Source: Chryseobacterium sp. c4a | GTDB taxonomy: Bacteria > Bacteroidota > Bacteroidia > Flavobacteriales > Weeksellaceae | NCBI RefSeq assembly: GCF_009900745.1 | Contig: NZ_WXVU01000001.1 | Span: forward strand, 1-64,000 | Reading direction: 5' to 3' | DNA: 64,000 nucleotides | Shown here: one piece after another, positions 34,416 through 44,062 of the stretch | Layout: each line of letters begins with the position of its first letter | Numbering within the stretch: position 1 is the first letter of the stretch | Program-made: the position numbers and the translations under genes | The notes under the pieces: model-generated | What the model was told of the DNA's origin: nothing | Database searches by the model: none | Seen by the model: only the letters and a program-made list of their open reading frames with translations

Positions 34416-36143
34416 CTATTTAAAATTATTTATAGCATTGCTTATTCTGGAGGTACTTTCCTCTTTTCCAATGATTTCCAGGATATCCGGAACGTCTGGG
34501 CCTTTCAGCTCTCCAACTAAAGCTAAACGAAGTGGCATCATTACTTTACCCATTCCCAGTCCTTTATTTTCCGCGAAATCATGCATAGTCTGCTTTAAGA
34601 TTTCCGCAGTAAAGTCTGTAGATTCAAATGTAGTAGCTAATTCTCCTAAAATAGCAGAAGTTTCGTCATTCCATGCTTTTTTAGATGCTTTTTCGTCGTA
34701 AGAAGTAGGAGCTTCAAAGAAGAATTTCCCGTTTTCATAAATATCTTTAGGGAAAGTAGCTCTTTCCTTCATCAGAGGAATTACTTTTAATAGTTTTTCA
34801 TCAGAAGCATTGGATAGATCAAGTCCTGAATTTTTAAGCATTTCAAGAAGTTCCTCGTCCGATCTCATCTGAATATACTGGTGGTTGAACCATTCTGATT
34901 TCTCCTTACTGAATCTGGCTCCTGCCTTATGTACTTTATGAAGATCAAATTCCTTAGCCATTTCTTCTAAAGAAAGAACTTCTTTATCATCTGCCGGAGA
35001 CCAACCTAATAATGCTACCATATTGATGAATGCATCAGGAAGGTATCCGTTTTCTCTGTATCCTTTAGAAACAGCACCTGTTGCAGGATCTTTGAAGTCA
35101 AGTGGGAATACAGGGAATCCAAATTTATCACCATCTCTTTTGCTTAATTTTCCTGAAAGTCCTTTCTTTAAAAATTGCTTTACAGCAGCAGTTAATGGAT
35201 TGTCTTTATCATTTTCACCCAGCATAGATTTGAATCTAGGGCTTTTTACTTCCGCAAAGAATGATTTGATGATTGGTGCAGACTCATCGAAAGAAAACTG
35301 ACCATTCTTCACCACAAATTCATCCGTGAAAGATTTTGTGATCCCATCGATATTATCTTTATTGATTAATGCCGAAACATCAGGCTTTAGAATCAAAGAA
35401 AGGTGAGCAAATTGCGGAGCTTCCCAACCCATTGCTTCATATAATAAAGTATGGAGTCCTAAAGATGGTAACCATTCTTCACCACGGATTACATGAGATA
35501 TTTCCATTTCGTGGTCATCAATGATGTTGGCAAAGTGGTACGTTGGCATTCCGTCATTTTTTACCAAAACTTTATCATCTAATGTATTGGTGTTAACAGC
35601 AGATTTCCCACGGATGATGTCTTCAAGATTTAAGACTCTGTCTACAGGCATTTTGAATCTTACCACATAAGGTGTTTTCTCATCCAATAATTTCTGAACT
35701 TCTTCCTCAGAAAGAGCAAGACTGTTTTTTAAACGGTTCCTCGTTTTATTATCATAAGAGAAAACCTCTCCATTGGCTTCGAATTCTGCACGTACAGCAT
35801 CTAATTCTTCCGGAGTATCGAAAGCCATATAAGCATAATCTGTTTTCAAGATCTGCTCAGTATATCTGTCATAAATATCTCTTCTTTCAGATTGTCTGTA
35901 AGGGGCAAATTTTCCTCCTTTCTTAGGACTTTCATCAGGGATGATTCCACACCATTCTAAAGCTTCTTCAATGTATTCTTCAGCTCCTTCTACATATCTG
36001 GCGGTATCTGTATCTTCAATTCTTAATACAAATTCTCCCCCTTGATTTTTAGCAAAAAGGTAATCATATAATGCAGTTCTTACGCCTCCCAAATGTAAAG
36101 GTCCGGTAGGACTTGGAGCAAAACGTACTCTTACTTTCTCCAT
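34416..36143 (-). CDS. gltX: Glutamyl-tRNA synthetase with an internal insertion
   Basis: 575 residues from the ATG at 36143. An upstream in-frame ATG (36194) is rejected because a -7 box lies inside that extension. The catalytic signature [14 protein letters not shown] (HIGH-like HLGG) is at 7-20, and LSKRDG (KMSKS-like) is at 333-338. Flavobacterial GltX proteins are about 500 residues and run directly from [19 protein letters not shown]. Here about 74 extra residues (about 256-329) lie between ILKPD and SGKLSKRDG. The insert has no Cys and no intein motifs. The product charges tRNA-Glu with glutamate. The [17 protein letters not shown] region is otherwise normal. Confidence 0.95.
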   Translation of the reverse strand: MEKVRVRFAPSPTGPLHLGGVRTALYDYLFAKNQGGEFVLRIEDTDTARYVEGAEEYIEEALEWCGIIPDESPKKGGKFAPYRQSERRDIYDRYTEQILKTDYAYMAFDTPEELDAVRAEFEANGEVFSYDNKTRNRLKNSLALSEEEVQKLLDEKTPYVVRFKMPVDRVLNLEDIIRGKSAVNTNTLDDKVLVKNDGMPTYHFANIIDDHEMEISHVIRGEEWLPSLGLHTLLYEAMGWEAPQFAHLSLILKPDVSALINKDNIDGITKSFTDEFVVKNGQFSFDESAPIIKSFFAEVKSPRFKSMLGENDKDNPLTAAVKQFLKKGLSGKLSKRDGDKFGFPVFPLDFKDPATGAVSKGYRENGYLPDAFINMVALLGWSPADDKEVLSLEEMAKEFDLHKVHKAGARFSKEKSEWFNHQYIQMRSDEELLEMLKNSGLDLSNASDEKLLKVIPLMKERATFPKDIYENGKFFFEAPTSYDEKASKKAWNDETSAILGELATTFESTDFTAEILKQTMHDFAENKGLGMGKVMMPLRLALVGELKGPDVPDILEIIGKEESTSRISNAINNFK

Positions 36144-36160
36144 TTCAATTAAAATTTTTG

Positions 36161-36168
36161 CAAATTTA
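36161..36168 (-). promoter_or_regulatory. -7 box deciding the gltX start
   Basis: On the minus strand TAAATTTG (36161-36168) lies 18 bp upstream of the ATG at 36143. It falls inside the longer open frame, so translation should begin at [14 protein letters not shown]. Confidence 0.6.
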
Positions 36169-36300
36169 CTTAAAATTATACGGTTGTAATACAATTATAA
36201 CCGATTGTTGTTCTTCAAACTTAAATTTTTCTGCTGTATTTATATAAGACATCTATGAAGAATGAATATTTCAGAAAGCTCTATTGGCTGGTAAATAAAA

Positions 36301-36347
36301 AAGTACATTAAATCCCTCATATAAGATGAATGAGACTTAATGTACTT
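36301..36347 (-). terminator. Terminator after the GT2 pair
   Basis: aagtacattaa ... ttaatgtactt (36301-36347) forms an 11-bp outer stem with an inner ccctcat/atgag element and is followed on the minus strand by tttttattt. It lies 21 bp past the stop at 36369. Confidence 0.7.
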
Positions 36348-36368
36348 CCTGTTATGTAAATGTTTTTT

Positions 36369-37199
36369 CTAAAAAAGAGACCTTATAGCACGTTCAAGCT
36401 TATAAATGGTTTTATAGGTAAGGGTCTTTTTAACCTTTTTAAATGTCTGCCTCGTTTGAAACACATTTTGAATCTCGGCCAGAGAAAGGTCAGAATCTAA
36501 AACTTTGGAATAAAGATCACGATGTTTATTGAAAATATAGCCTTCCATTTGATTCTGTTTGGCTTTACTTTCTTGCAGTGATTTTAACATGGAGCTTTCT
36601 CTTTGTCTGTAAAAAAACTGTACAGAATCTAATTGTACAACAGCATCCTCTTTCTTTAAAAGTTGAATCCAGAATTCCCAGTCTTCATATCCGAATTTCA
36701 TTTGAGTATCATACCCCGAAGTTTTCAGATAATCTTCTTTCTTGAAAATTGCCGAACAGAAAATATGATTAGCAAATAATAAAGCTTCATAATCGTACTT
36801 TCTAAGTTCCCAAGGTTCATTTTTAGCATCAAAAAACTCAGCTTTACAGTATACTAATGCAAGTTTTGGATTTTTTTCAAATTCCTTTTTAGCGAGTTCT
36901 ATATATTGAGTTCCAATTTTATCATCTCCATCCAAAGGAAGAATGTATTTTCCTTTGGCTTCTCTTATTCCGTTATTTCTACTGGCGGCAAGGCCTTGGT
37001 TTTCCTGATTAAGCTTGACGAAACGAACATCTTTATCACAATAAACATCAATTATTGCTTCAGAGTTATCTGTTGAACCATCATTTACGATGATACATTC
37101 CCATGCATCTGAGGTCTGAGCCATAACAGAATCTAAAGTTTCAGCAAGATATTTCTCCTGATTATAGCAGGGAACAATAATAGATACGATTTCATTCAT
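36369..37199 (-). CDS. Glycosyltransferase family 2
   Basis: 276 residues. GT-A fold signature: SIIVPCYNQEKYLAETLDSV at the N-terminus, IIVNDGSTDNSEAI near 36-49, and the DxD-like metal site LDGDDKI near 92-98. Families of this type transfer a sugar from a nucleotide donor to a glycan or lipid acceptor in the cytoplasm. No membrane segment is seen. The start overlaps the previous gene by 4 bp (ATGA), so the two GT2 genes are one operon. Part of a four-glycosyltransferase cluster likely serving an extracellular polysaccharide or LPS-like glycan. Confidence 0.93.
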   Translation of the reverse strand: MNEIVSIIVPCYNQEKYLAETLDSVMAQTSDAWECIIVNDGSTDNSEAIIDVYCDKDVRFVKLNQENQGLAASRNNGIREAKGKYILPLDGDDKIGTQYIELAKKEFEKNPKLALVYCKAEFFDAKNEPWELRKYDYEALLFANHIFCSAIFKKEDYLKTSGYDTQMKFGYEDWEFWIQLLKKEDAVVQLDSVQFFYRQRESSMLKSLQESKAKQNQMEGYIFNKHRDLYSKVLDSDLSLAEIQNVFQTRQTFKKVKKTLTYKTIYKLERAIRSLF

Positions 37200-38098
37200 A
37201 ATTTTCCTGTTTTTCCGATTAACCCATGAACAATTCCTTGAAGGATATTCTTGGAAAATGAACTGTTTTCTTTAAAACTTCCTTTAGAAGAGAAGAATTT
37301 TTTGCGGGCAACAATCAAACGTTCCCTGATCACAAAAAATAAACTCCCGGAATATTTTTTAGTGAGCCAGATTCTATTTCTGGTCATATAGTATTCATAT
37401 ACTTTTCCTCTGGAACTGTCAGATTGATACGCGACAAGTTTTGTATCCACTGCAATTTTCCATCGGTTGCTCTTTTTGATCCTGTAACACCATTCCGATT
37501 CTTCATAATACATGAATAAATCAGCTTCCATATATCCCATATCATCAAGAACTTCCTTTTTAAACATCATTGCACTTCCATTAATATAAGCCATGTCATA
37601 AGTCATTCCTTGAGATTCTACATCTTTTACATTTTTGAGGAAATTGATATGATTTCCTTCAAATCCCTTTTTAGGAAATAATAGACCACCATCAGAAAAT
37701 ATTAACTCGGGATTGCTGTGATACAGTAATCTTGGGCCTATTACTCCCAATGAAGAATCCGATTTTAATTTTATATAAAGCTGTTCAATGGTATCCGCAT
37801 CTATATGGATATCCGGATTAAGAATGAAAAAATATTTTTTCCCCCATTCAATAGCCTGCTTAATGGCCCAGTTATTGGCATAGGCATATCCAAGATTATT
37901 ACCCATCTGATGAAAGAAAAAATGATGAGCATTACAGTAGGCTTCTAGCTCTTTTCCATCCGTGGAGTTATTATCAAGAATAATAAAAGAATCATTGCTG
38001 ATTTCTCCTTTATTGGTAAGCGTTGAGAGCTGTCTGATGATCTCTTTAGAAGAGTTATAATTTAATATTATTATAATTAATTCTTTTATATCTCTCAT
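37196..38098 (-). CDS. Glycosyltransferase family 2 (rhamnosyltransferase-like)
   Basis: 300 residues. Begins ELIIIILNYNSSKEIIRQL, followed by FIILDNNSTDG, NNLGYAYANNWAIKQAI and the acidic motif FFILNPDIHID. The later EESEWCYRIKKSNRWKI stretch is typical of the rhamnosyltransferase-like GT2 proteins. It is the first gene of the minus-strand pair and lies 39 bp from the divergent GT4 gene at 38138. A putative -7 box TATTTTTG (38121-38128, minus) lies in that gap. Confidence 0.92.
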   Translation of the reverse strand: MRDIKELIIIILNYNSSKEIIRQLSTLTNKGEISNDSFIILDNNSTDGKELEAYCNAHHFFFHQMGNNLGYAYANNWAIKQAIEWGKKYFFILNPDIHIDADTIEQLYIKLKSDSSLGVIGPRLLYHSNPELIFSDGGLLFPKKGFEGNHINFLKNVKDVESQGMTYDMAYINGSAMMFKKEVLDDMGYMEADLFMYYEESEWCYRIKKSNRWKIAVDTKLVAYQSDSSRGKVYEYYMTRNRIWLTKKYSGSLFFVIRERLIVARKKFFSSKGSFKENSSFSKNILQGIVHGLIGKTGKL

Positions 38099-38137
38099 TA
38101 AATAGTCATATTTGTAGCCGCAAAAATAATAAATATA

Positions 38138-39262
38138 ATGAAAAAGAAAGTTCTTTATTTTATGCCTGATAATCCGATGTCTGGAAAGGCCGGAAATACA
38201 ACCAGGCTTAATTATATGCTTTCTTATTTCAATGAAAACAAGGATCTGGATGTTACTTTTGTCTCTTTAAGAGATTGGGGAATGTGGAAAAAGGAAGAGG
38301 AAACCTTGTTTCATGAAAAATTTCCGAATATTCAGTTGTATCTTCTGGATAAGAAATATAAAAAGCATTTTTTGAAATATCTTTTTTTATATAAAATACC
38401 TTATCTCTTTAAAAAAAACTCTATAGATACAACAAGTTATATTCTTAGGAAAGAGTTTTCAGATATTGTTAAGAAGTCAGCATTTGAGGTGGTGCTCATA
38501 AGTTATGCTACATGGGGAAAATTGATTAATGAAGTTCCTTCCAGCGCCTATAAAATTATTGATACACATGATTTTATTACTGCGCAAAGCCGTCATAAGC
38601 GTACCATTGGAAAATTATTTCAGGATGAAATTTCCATTTTAAAACAATATGATAATATTTGGACTTATTCAGTGGAAGAAGAATATATATTCGACCAGTT
38701 TACGGATAAAAAGGTAACCCTGATGCCCGTCTCATTTCCTGAGAACATGAGCGAAAGGTCTGATTTTAAATATGATATTCTTTATGTTGCCAGTGATAAT
38801 CCACACAATATAAAAGGAATTCATTGGTTTTTAAAAGAAGTGTTACCTTTGCTGAATAATGTTAAAATTCATATCATTGGTAAAATTGGTAAGGCAATTG
38901 CAGAGGATTACCCAAATGTCATAAAATATGGGATGGTAGATGACTTACAGGAGTTTTACAACCATGCAAAAATTGCTATTTGCCCAATGTTAAGTGGAAC
39001 AGGTGTAAAAATTAAAGTACTGGAAGCCTTATCTTACGGTTTACCAGTAGTAACAAACAGAAGAGGAGTAGATGGGCTCATTAATAAAAAAGATAACGGA
39101 TGCTTAGTAAGCCAGGATCCTGTAGAATTTTCAAAAGCGATTCATCAGCTCATGAATGATGATGCTTTTTATGAAAAGATAAAAATGCAGGGAATTTGTT
39201 ATTTTAAAGAAAACCACAACTCGAAAATAGAAAAAGAAATTCTTGATTCTATTTTTTTATAA
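38138..39262 (+). CDS. Glycosyltransferase family 4
   Basis: 374 residues, GT-B fold. The N-terminal domain has MPDNPMSGKAGNTTRLNYML. The C-terminal nucleotide-sugar half contains ILYVASDNPHNIKGIHWFL and the family motif APMLSGTGVKIKVLEALSYGLPVV (here CPMLSG..., Glu as base). No signal peptide or membrane helix, so it is cytoplasmic. Divergent from the GT2 pair and 5 bp ahead of the next GT4 gene. Donor and acceptor cannot be read from sequence. Confidence 0.92.
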   Translation: MKKKVLYFMPDNPMSGKAGNTTRLNYMLSYFNENKDLDVTFVSLRDWGMWKKEEETLFHEKFPNIQLYLLDKKYKKHFLKYLFLYKIPYLFKKNSIDTTSYILRKEFSDIVKKSAFEVVLISYATWGKLINEVPSSAYKIIDTHDFITAQSRHKRTIGKLFQDEISILKQYDNIWTYSVEEEYIFDQFTDKKVTLMPVSFPENMSERSDFKYDILYVASDNPHNIKGIHWFLKEVLPLLNNVKIHIIGKIGKAIAEDYPNVIKYGMVDDLQEFYNHAKIAICPMLSGTGVKIKVLEALSYGLPVVTNRRGVDGLINKKDNGCLVSQDPVEFSKAIHQLMNDDAFYEKIKMQGICYFKENHNSKIEKEILDSIFL

Positions 39263-39267
39263 AATTT

Positions 39268-40353
39268 ATGAAGAAAAAAATCTTAATTGATCTCGAACGT
39301 CTAAGGTACCCCAATTCAGGAATAGCTAATGTGTTTAGAAACCTCGCGAAAGGATTACAGGAGGGGAATTCTAAGTTTGAAATATTTTTTTTCGGTAAAA
39401 AAGAACAGCTTGAAAATTTTGAGCCTGCACCGAATTGTGTTTACTGGAACAAAACACATCGTTTTTTTGAGCGTTTCAGTGGAGAATTTGACCTTATCCA
39501 TGTGAGCCATCAGTTATCCTCTTATTTTCATAGAAATTATAAAGATACAGTAAAGATCGTTACCCTTCATGACCTGAATTTCTTATATGAAAATCTTACC
39601 GATTTCAAAAAAAGAAAGATGCTGGGGAAAGTGAGAAGTAATGTGAAAAATGCAGATTATATTGTCTGTATTTCAGAGTACGCAAAACAGGATTTTATTC
39701 AGAATAAAAAACTTTTTACTTTTACTAAACTTAAAGATATTGTTGTTATCCACAATGGAATCGACCTTCCTGATAATAGAGAATATCAGCTGGGAAAATA
39801 CAGTTATTTAAAAGGTAAAAAATATATTTTAAATATCGGGGTACTTTTCAATAAAAAAAATCAGTTGACTTTGGTTGAGATGCTTCCCTATATTGAGGAA
39901 GATCTGGTACTTATTGCTTCAGATGAGAAGTCTTCTTATGCAGATGAAGTAAGAAAAAGGATCAAAGAATTACATCTGGAACAAAGAGTACATTTCCTTA
40001 AAAACCTTTCAGAGGAAGAAAAATATGCTGTAATTCAGCACTCGGAAGCCATGTGCCATCCATCTATTGCAGAAGGCTTCGGAATACCGCCTATTGAAGC
40101 TATGGCTTTTGGTAAACCTGTTTTCCTTTCCCAATATACGAGCCTTCCTGAAATAGGAGGTGATAAGGCTTTTTACTTTGATAGCTTTGAACCCAAATCA
40201 ATGGCTCAAGTATTTCAGGAGAAAATGAATCTTTATCATAGCCATGAAGAGGAAATGAGCCAGGAAATAAAAAATTGGACAGAGCAATATAGTTATACCG
40301 CAATGTCCAATAATTATCTTAAATTTTATGAATCTGTTCTGAAGAAAAATTAA
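39268..40353 (+). CDS. Glycosyltransferase family 4
   Basis: 361 residues. N-terminal half includes [15 protein letters not shown] and [13 protein letters not shown]. The C-terminal half has [20 protein letters not shown] and the donor-binding motif [24 protein letters not shown], the hallmark of GT4 enzymes. Co-transcribed with the gene 5 bp upstream. Its TAA overlaps the opposite-strand stop of rocD: the 4 bp TTAA at 40350-40353 carries both stop codons. Confidence 0.93.
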   Translation: MKKKILIDLERLRYPNSGIANVFRNLAKGLQEGNSKFEIFFFGKKEQLENFEPAPNCVYWNKTHRFFERFSGEFDLIHVSHQLSSYFHRNYKDTVKIVTLHDLNFLYENLTDFKKRKMLGKVRSNVKNADYIVCISEYAKQDFIQNKKLFTFTKLKDIVVIHNGIDLPDNREYQLGKYSYLKGKKYILNIGVLFNKKNQLTLVEMLPYIEEDLVLIASDEKSSYADEVRKRIKELHLEQRVHFLKNLSEEEKYAVIQHSEAMCHPSIAEGFGIPPIEAMAFGKPVFLSQYTSLPEIGGDKAFYFDSFEPKSMAQVFQEKMNLYHSHEEEMSQEIKNWTEQYSYTAMSNNYLKFYESVLKKN

Positions 40354-41600
40354 GCTTTATATTCCAGAATAGTTTTTTCAATAATTTTTACACAATCTTT
40401 TAGTTGCTCTTCAGTAATTACCAATGGTGGTGCCAATCTGATGATGTTTCCATGGGTTGGCTTAGCAAGCAATCCGTTTTCTTTTAATTGTAAACAAAGA
40501 TTCCATGCTGTAGAGCTTTCCGGTGTATCGTTGATTAGAATGGCATTTAAAAGCCCTTTTCCTCTTACTTTGGTAATAAGATCTGTTTTTTCTATCAGTT
40601 TATTGATCTCAGCTCTGAAAATCTGACCAAGCTCTTCTGCTCTTTCAGATAATTTTTCATCCGCTACTACATCTAATGCTGCTACAGCTACTGCACAAGC
40701 AATTGGGTTTCCTCCAAATGTAGAACCGTGTTGTCCAGGCTTAATAACATTCATGATCTCATCATTAGCCAATACTGCTGATACTGGATACATTCCTCCT
40801 GAAAGTGCTTTTCCAAGGATTAAAATATCCGGTTGTACATTTTCATGATGGCAAGCGATCAATTTTCCGGTTCTTGCAATACCTGTCTGTACTTCATCGG
40901 CAATGAAAAGAACATTATGTTTCTTACATAGTTCAGAAGCATTTTTAAGGAAGTTTTCATCCGGAACATATACTCCAGCTTCACCTTGAATAGGTTCTAC
41001 AAGGAATGCAGCAATATTTCCTGCTTCTCTGTTAAGTATTTCCTCTAATGCAGAAAGATCATTGTAAGGAATTTTGATGAATCCTGGCGTAAAAGGACCA
41101 TAGTTCTGGTTAGCATCCGGGTCATTAGAAAAAGATACGATTGTAGTCGTTCTTCCGTGGAAGTTATTTTCACAAACGATGATTTTTGCAGCGTTTTCTG
41201 AAATACCTTTTACCTCATAGCTCCATTTTCTGGCAAGTTTTACTGCTGTTTCTACAGCTTCAGCTCCGGAGTTCATAGGTAATACTTTATCAAATCCGAA
41301 AAGAGTCGTGATCTTCTGCTCGTACTCTCCCAATTTAGAATTGTAGAAAGCTCTTGATGTTAAAGCTAATTTTTGTGCCTGCTCTACTAATGCTCCTACA
41401 ATTTTAGGGTGTGAGTGTCCCTGGTTTACAGCAGAATATGCTGAAAGAAAATCATAATACCTTTTTCCCTCTACATCCCAAACGAAAACACCTTCTCCGC
41501 GATCCAGAACTACTGGCAGAGGGTGATAGTTATGCGCTCCATGTTTGTCTTCAAGGTCAATAAAGTACTGTGAGTTTTTTGTTGTTTCTGCTGTTGACAT
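40350..41600 (-). CDS. rocD: Ornithine--oxo-acid transaminase
   Basis: 416 residues, class III aminotransferase. It converts L-ornithine plus 2-oxoglutarate to glutamate semialdehyde and glutamate, linking arginine breakdown to proline and glutamate. The PLP lysine is Lys264 in [15 protein letters not shown]. Asp235 in FIADEVQTG binds the pyridine nitrogen. The substrate region has [17 protein letters not shown] and [12 protein letters not shown], typical of ornithine transaminases rather than acetylornithine enzymes. A -7 box TAAATTTG (41616-41623, minus) lies 15 bp before the ATG. Confidence 0.93.
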   Translation of the reverse strand: MSTAETTKNSQYFIDLEDKHGAHNYHPLPVVLDRGEGVFVWDVEGKRYYDFLSAYSAVNQGHSHPKIVGALVEQAQKLALTSRAFYNSKLGEYEQKITTLFGFDKVLPMNSGAEAVETAVKLARKWSYEVKGISENAAKIIVCENNFHGRTTTIVSFSNDPDANQNYGPFTPGFIKIPYNDLSALEEILNREAGNIAAFLVEPIQGEAGVYVPDENFLKNASELCKKHNVLFIADEVQTGIARTGKLIACHHENVQPDILILGKALSGGMYPVSAVLANDEIMNVIKPGQHGSTFGGNPIACAVAVAALDVVADEKLSERAEELGQIFRAEINKLIEKTDLITKVRGKGLLNAILINDTPESSTAWNLCLQLKENGLLAKPTHGNIIRLAPPLVITEEQLKDCVKIIEKTILEYKA

Positions 41601-41755
41601 ATTGTTGGTTTTTCACAAATTTACACAATATTAATGAGATGGATCAACAAAAATAGAGTAGGGTATATGGCTGTAATTGAAGTGTATTTTGAGGGTAAAA
41701 GACTATGCCACGGAAATATTTTCTTAGTGGATAAACTGTTGCAGGTATTCTATCT

Positions 41756-41925
41756 TTAGCAATAAGAAAATTTTGCAGATAAGCTTATTCTATATTTTTT
41801 ATGGGGCAGATCTTTTCTTAGATATTGAATAGCGGTTCCATTAGGATTATAAAGTTTATAAACGGTATTGATAGAATTTCGGATTCCAATGGATGTTGGG
41901 GATTTCTTTAGCAATAATTATCCAT
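41756..41925 (-). pseudogene. Possible decayed small gene, 52 codons without a clean start
   Basis: On the minus strand a frame reads KKSPTSIGIRNSINTVYK and continues through LYNPNGTAIQYLRKDL to a stop at 41756-41758. The frame has no ATG; an ATG at 41923-41925 lies in another frame and stops after five codons (MDNYC). A single frameshift near 41914 would join them. It follows the 41939 gene closely on the same strand. The rest of the 41601-41938 spacer shows nothing beyond the rocD promoter. The product is not recognised, and chance openness in AT-rich DNA is a real alternative. Confidence 0.3.
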
Positions 41926-41938
41926 GTTAATATCTTGT

Positions 41939-42187
41939 TCAGAGTTTATTTTTTAATAATTTTCTAAAAATCAATATGCTGAAACAGATCAGAATGAATG
42001 TTATACCAAGTGAATATATAACCCATTTCAGAAGTTCTATATTATATTGATCTGGTTCAGTCTTGCCGTCTCCATACATTTCATCGTTGGTGTAAAAAGA
42101 ATACAAAACAAAAGTTCTGATGAGAAAGAGGATTTCACAAACTATTAGAATGATGACTATGGTTTTGGAAGTTTTGCTAAGTTTCAT
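41939..42187 (-). CDS. Small two-helix membrane protein
   Basis: 82 residues with two transmembrane segments, near residues 10-30 (IVIILIVCEILFLIRTFVLYS) and 50-73, joined by a hydrophilic loop with DEMYGDGKTEPDQYN. The basic tail KLLKNKL follows. No family recognised. It begins 27 bp after the YdcF-like gene on the same strand, so co-transcription is likely. Confidence 0.65.
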   Translation of the reverse strand: MKLSKTSKTIVIILIVCEILFLIRTFVLYSFYTNDEMYGDGKTEPDQYNIELLKWVIYSLGITFILICFSILIFRKLLKNKL

Positions 42188-42214
42188 AAATCATATCTTT
42201 ATTCATAGAGTTTT

Positions 42215-42766
42215 TTATAAATAATAAGCAAAAAATTCCCGGAAAACCGAATAGAAATCTCTCATCTCAAAATAGAGAGGACTTGAACTTTCAATATTTT
42301 TAAAATAATGATCTCTGAACAGCTTTTTGATTCGGGTCTGATGATAAAATTGGGAGACGGAAATCACTCTGTTATATTTTAGACTATCAGCAATTTTTAT
42401 TGTATTGATGACGGTCTTTTCAGTGTTATCCCCAAAGTTATCCACAAGAATATGATTGGGAGGAATTTTATTTTTAATCAGATATTTCTTCATTTCTGTG
42501 CCTTCCCAGTAACCTTCTTTACCTAGCCCGCCACTTACCAGGATATCTTTAATTTGGTTTTTCTGATAGAGTTCAATGCTTTTATCCAATCTTGCCTGTA
42601 GTCGTGGAGAAAGAGTTCTGTCTTCATTTACTTTATTCCCGAAGACCACGGCAAGATCTGCTTTCTGCTTAGAATTTGTAAGCCCATCATAAGTAATATA
42701 CAAAGAGTGAATAATAAACCAGGAAAGCCCTGCAATGAGAATATATTTGATGATCATTTTCAGCAT
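42215..42766 (-). CDS. YdcF/SanA-type DUF218 protein
   Basis: 183 residues with one N-terminal membrane helix (~4-22) and a DUF218 domain. Motifs include ADLAVVFGNKVNEDRTLSPRLQARLDKSIEL, VSGGLGKEGYWEGTEM, VDNFGDNTEKTVINT and SVSQFYHQTRIKKLF. DUF218 proteins such as SanA, ElyC and YdcF act in envelope integrity in enterobacteria; the exact chemistry is unknown. The domain probably faces the periplasm. It precedes a small membrane protein gene by 27 bp. Confidence 0.87.
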   Translation of the reverse strand: MLKMIIKYILIAGLSWFIIHSLYITYDGLTNSKQKADLAVVFGNKVNEDRTLSPRLQARLDKSIELYQKNQIKDILVSGGLGKEGYWEGTEMKKYLIKNKIPPNHILVDNFGDNTEKTVINTIKIADSLKYNRVISVSQFYHQTRIKKLFRDHYFKNIESSSPLYFEMRDFYSVFREFFAYYL

Positions 42767-42864
42767 ACCATTATTTTAAAATCAAAGTAATTACTTTTTT
42801 ATTTATCTGGCCTAAAATAAGTTTTGATATATTTTCCAAAGCTTTTTACCCTTTGGAGTTACTT

Positions 42865-43986
42865 CTAGTACGAAAGATCAAACACTTTCTCCATTTGTTT
42901 TTCGTTGGTAGAGCTAGGCGTTGCCTTTAGTAAAATATTGCGAAGCCAAATTGCTATACTGTTTTCATAATGAGAAACCTTACCAATGGTTGAGCTCGTG
43001 TTGACGATATAATGCGCTTTGTTCATACGCAGTTTTTCATATTGTGTGAAGACTTCATCCACACTTTTTCCTTCACTAAAAAGTTTTCCGAGAATATAGG
43101 CATCTTCAATGGCCTGACAAGCACCTTGTCCCATATTAGGAGTTGTTGCATGGGCTGCATCACCAATTAAACAAACGCGATCTTTTTGCCACTGATAAAT
43201 TGGTTCCAAATCGATAATGTCGTTGATAAATATTTTTTCTTTTGGAGTCTCGGAAATCATTTTGGAAACGTCTGGATTAAACCCACTAAAAAGTTCTGTA
43301 AGATTATTCGGATTTTTAATCAAGTTCTCGTTAACCACAGCGTACCAATAAATTTTTTGATCATTAATTCTCACAAAACCAAAGCGTCTGCCTTTTCCCC
43401 ATGCCTCATAGGCTTTGTGATTGTATTTTGCTGCCCAATCGAACTTGCTAACACCACGCCAGCATTTTTGTTGGGAAGATCTTAGTTTTCCAATGTTTAA
43501 AATTTGATGGCGTACTACCGATTTAATTCCATCTGCACCAATAACAGCGTCTGCATTAGCGGTGGTTCCGTCTTCAAAAGTGAGTTGATAGCCGTTTCCT
43601 TGTTCGATTTTGGATAGGCGTTTAGAGAGTTTAATATGTTCAAAACCAATTTCTTTAGCCAGAATGATCTGTAAATCGCCACGATGAATGGCAACGTTGT
43701 GTACCCCATATTTATGCTCGAACTTAGTCAGTTGTATATCCGATAATGTTTTGAGCTGCGGATCAGTAATTTTAATAGTTGAAATTTTGTGACCTGCCTT
43801 TTCAATTTTCTGCCGAATGCCAAGTTTATCAAAAACCTGCATTGCATTATTAGCCATAATAATTCCGGCACCTACTGGTTTTATTTCGGGTGCACTTTCG
43901 TAAATGGTAATGTCCAGATTATTTTTTTGTAGGGCCAAAGCGGTTGTTAGACCGCCAATTCCGCCACCGATAATTGCTATTTTCAT
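42865..43986 (-). CDS. FAD-dependent monooxygenase (FAD_binding_3 type)
   Basis: 373 residues starting MKIAIIGGGIGGLTTALALQ at ATG 43986; an in-frame upstream ATG (44013) is less likely because the dinucleotide fold should lie at the very start. FAD motifs: GGGIGG (7-12), the NADPH/FAD DG motif in GADGIKSVVRHQI and the GD motif in LIGDAAHATTPNMGQGACQAIEDA. This is group A flavoprotein hydroxylase architecture. It shares the fold with TetX and salicylate hydroxylases, but the substrate is unknown. The Crp-type regulator lies 76 bp upstream on the same strand. Confidence 0.92.
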   Translation of the reverse strand: MKIAIIGGGIGGLTTALALQKNNLDITIYESAPEIKPVGAGIIMANNAMQVFDKLGIRQKIEKAGHKISTIKITDPQLKTLSDIQLTKFEHKYGVHNVAIHRGDLQIILAKEIGFEHIKLSKRLSKIEQGNGYQLTFEDGTTANADAVIGADGIKSVVRHQILNIGKLRSSQQKCWRGVSKFDWAAKYNHKAYEAWGKGRRFGFVRINDQKIYWYAVVNENLIKNPNNLTELFSGFNPDVSKMISETPKEKIFINDIIDLEPIYQWQKDRVCLIGDAAHATTPNMGQGACQAIEDAYILGKLFSEGKSVDEVFTQYEKLRMNKAHYIVNTSSTIGKVSHYENSIAIWLRNILLKATPSSTNEKQMEKVFDLSY

Positions 43987-44062
43987 TGTGATTACATTTA
44001 TATGATGAGGCAAAATTAATGGTCAGAAAAACCAAAAACGTTCACTTAAGGTAATTTTTGAA

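Noticed and set aside
35157..35378. Intein in GltX
   Set aside because: The insert is too short, lacks an N-terminal Cys or Ser block and a terminal His-Asn, and is not flanked by Cys/Ser/Thr.
42865..43986. TetX-like tetracycline-inactivating enzyme
   Set aside because: The fold and FAD motifs are shared by all group A flavoprotein hydroxylases. Nothing in the sequence points to tetracycline.
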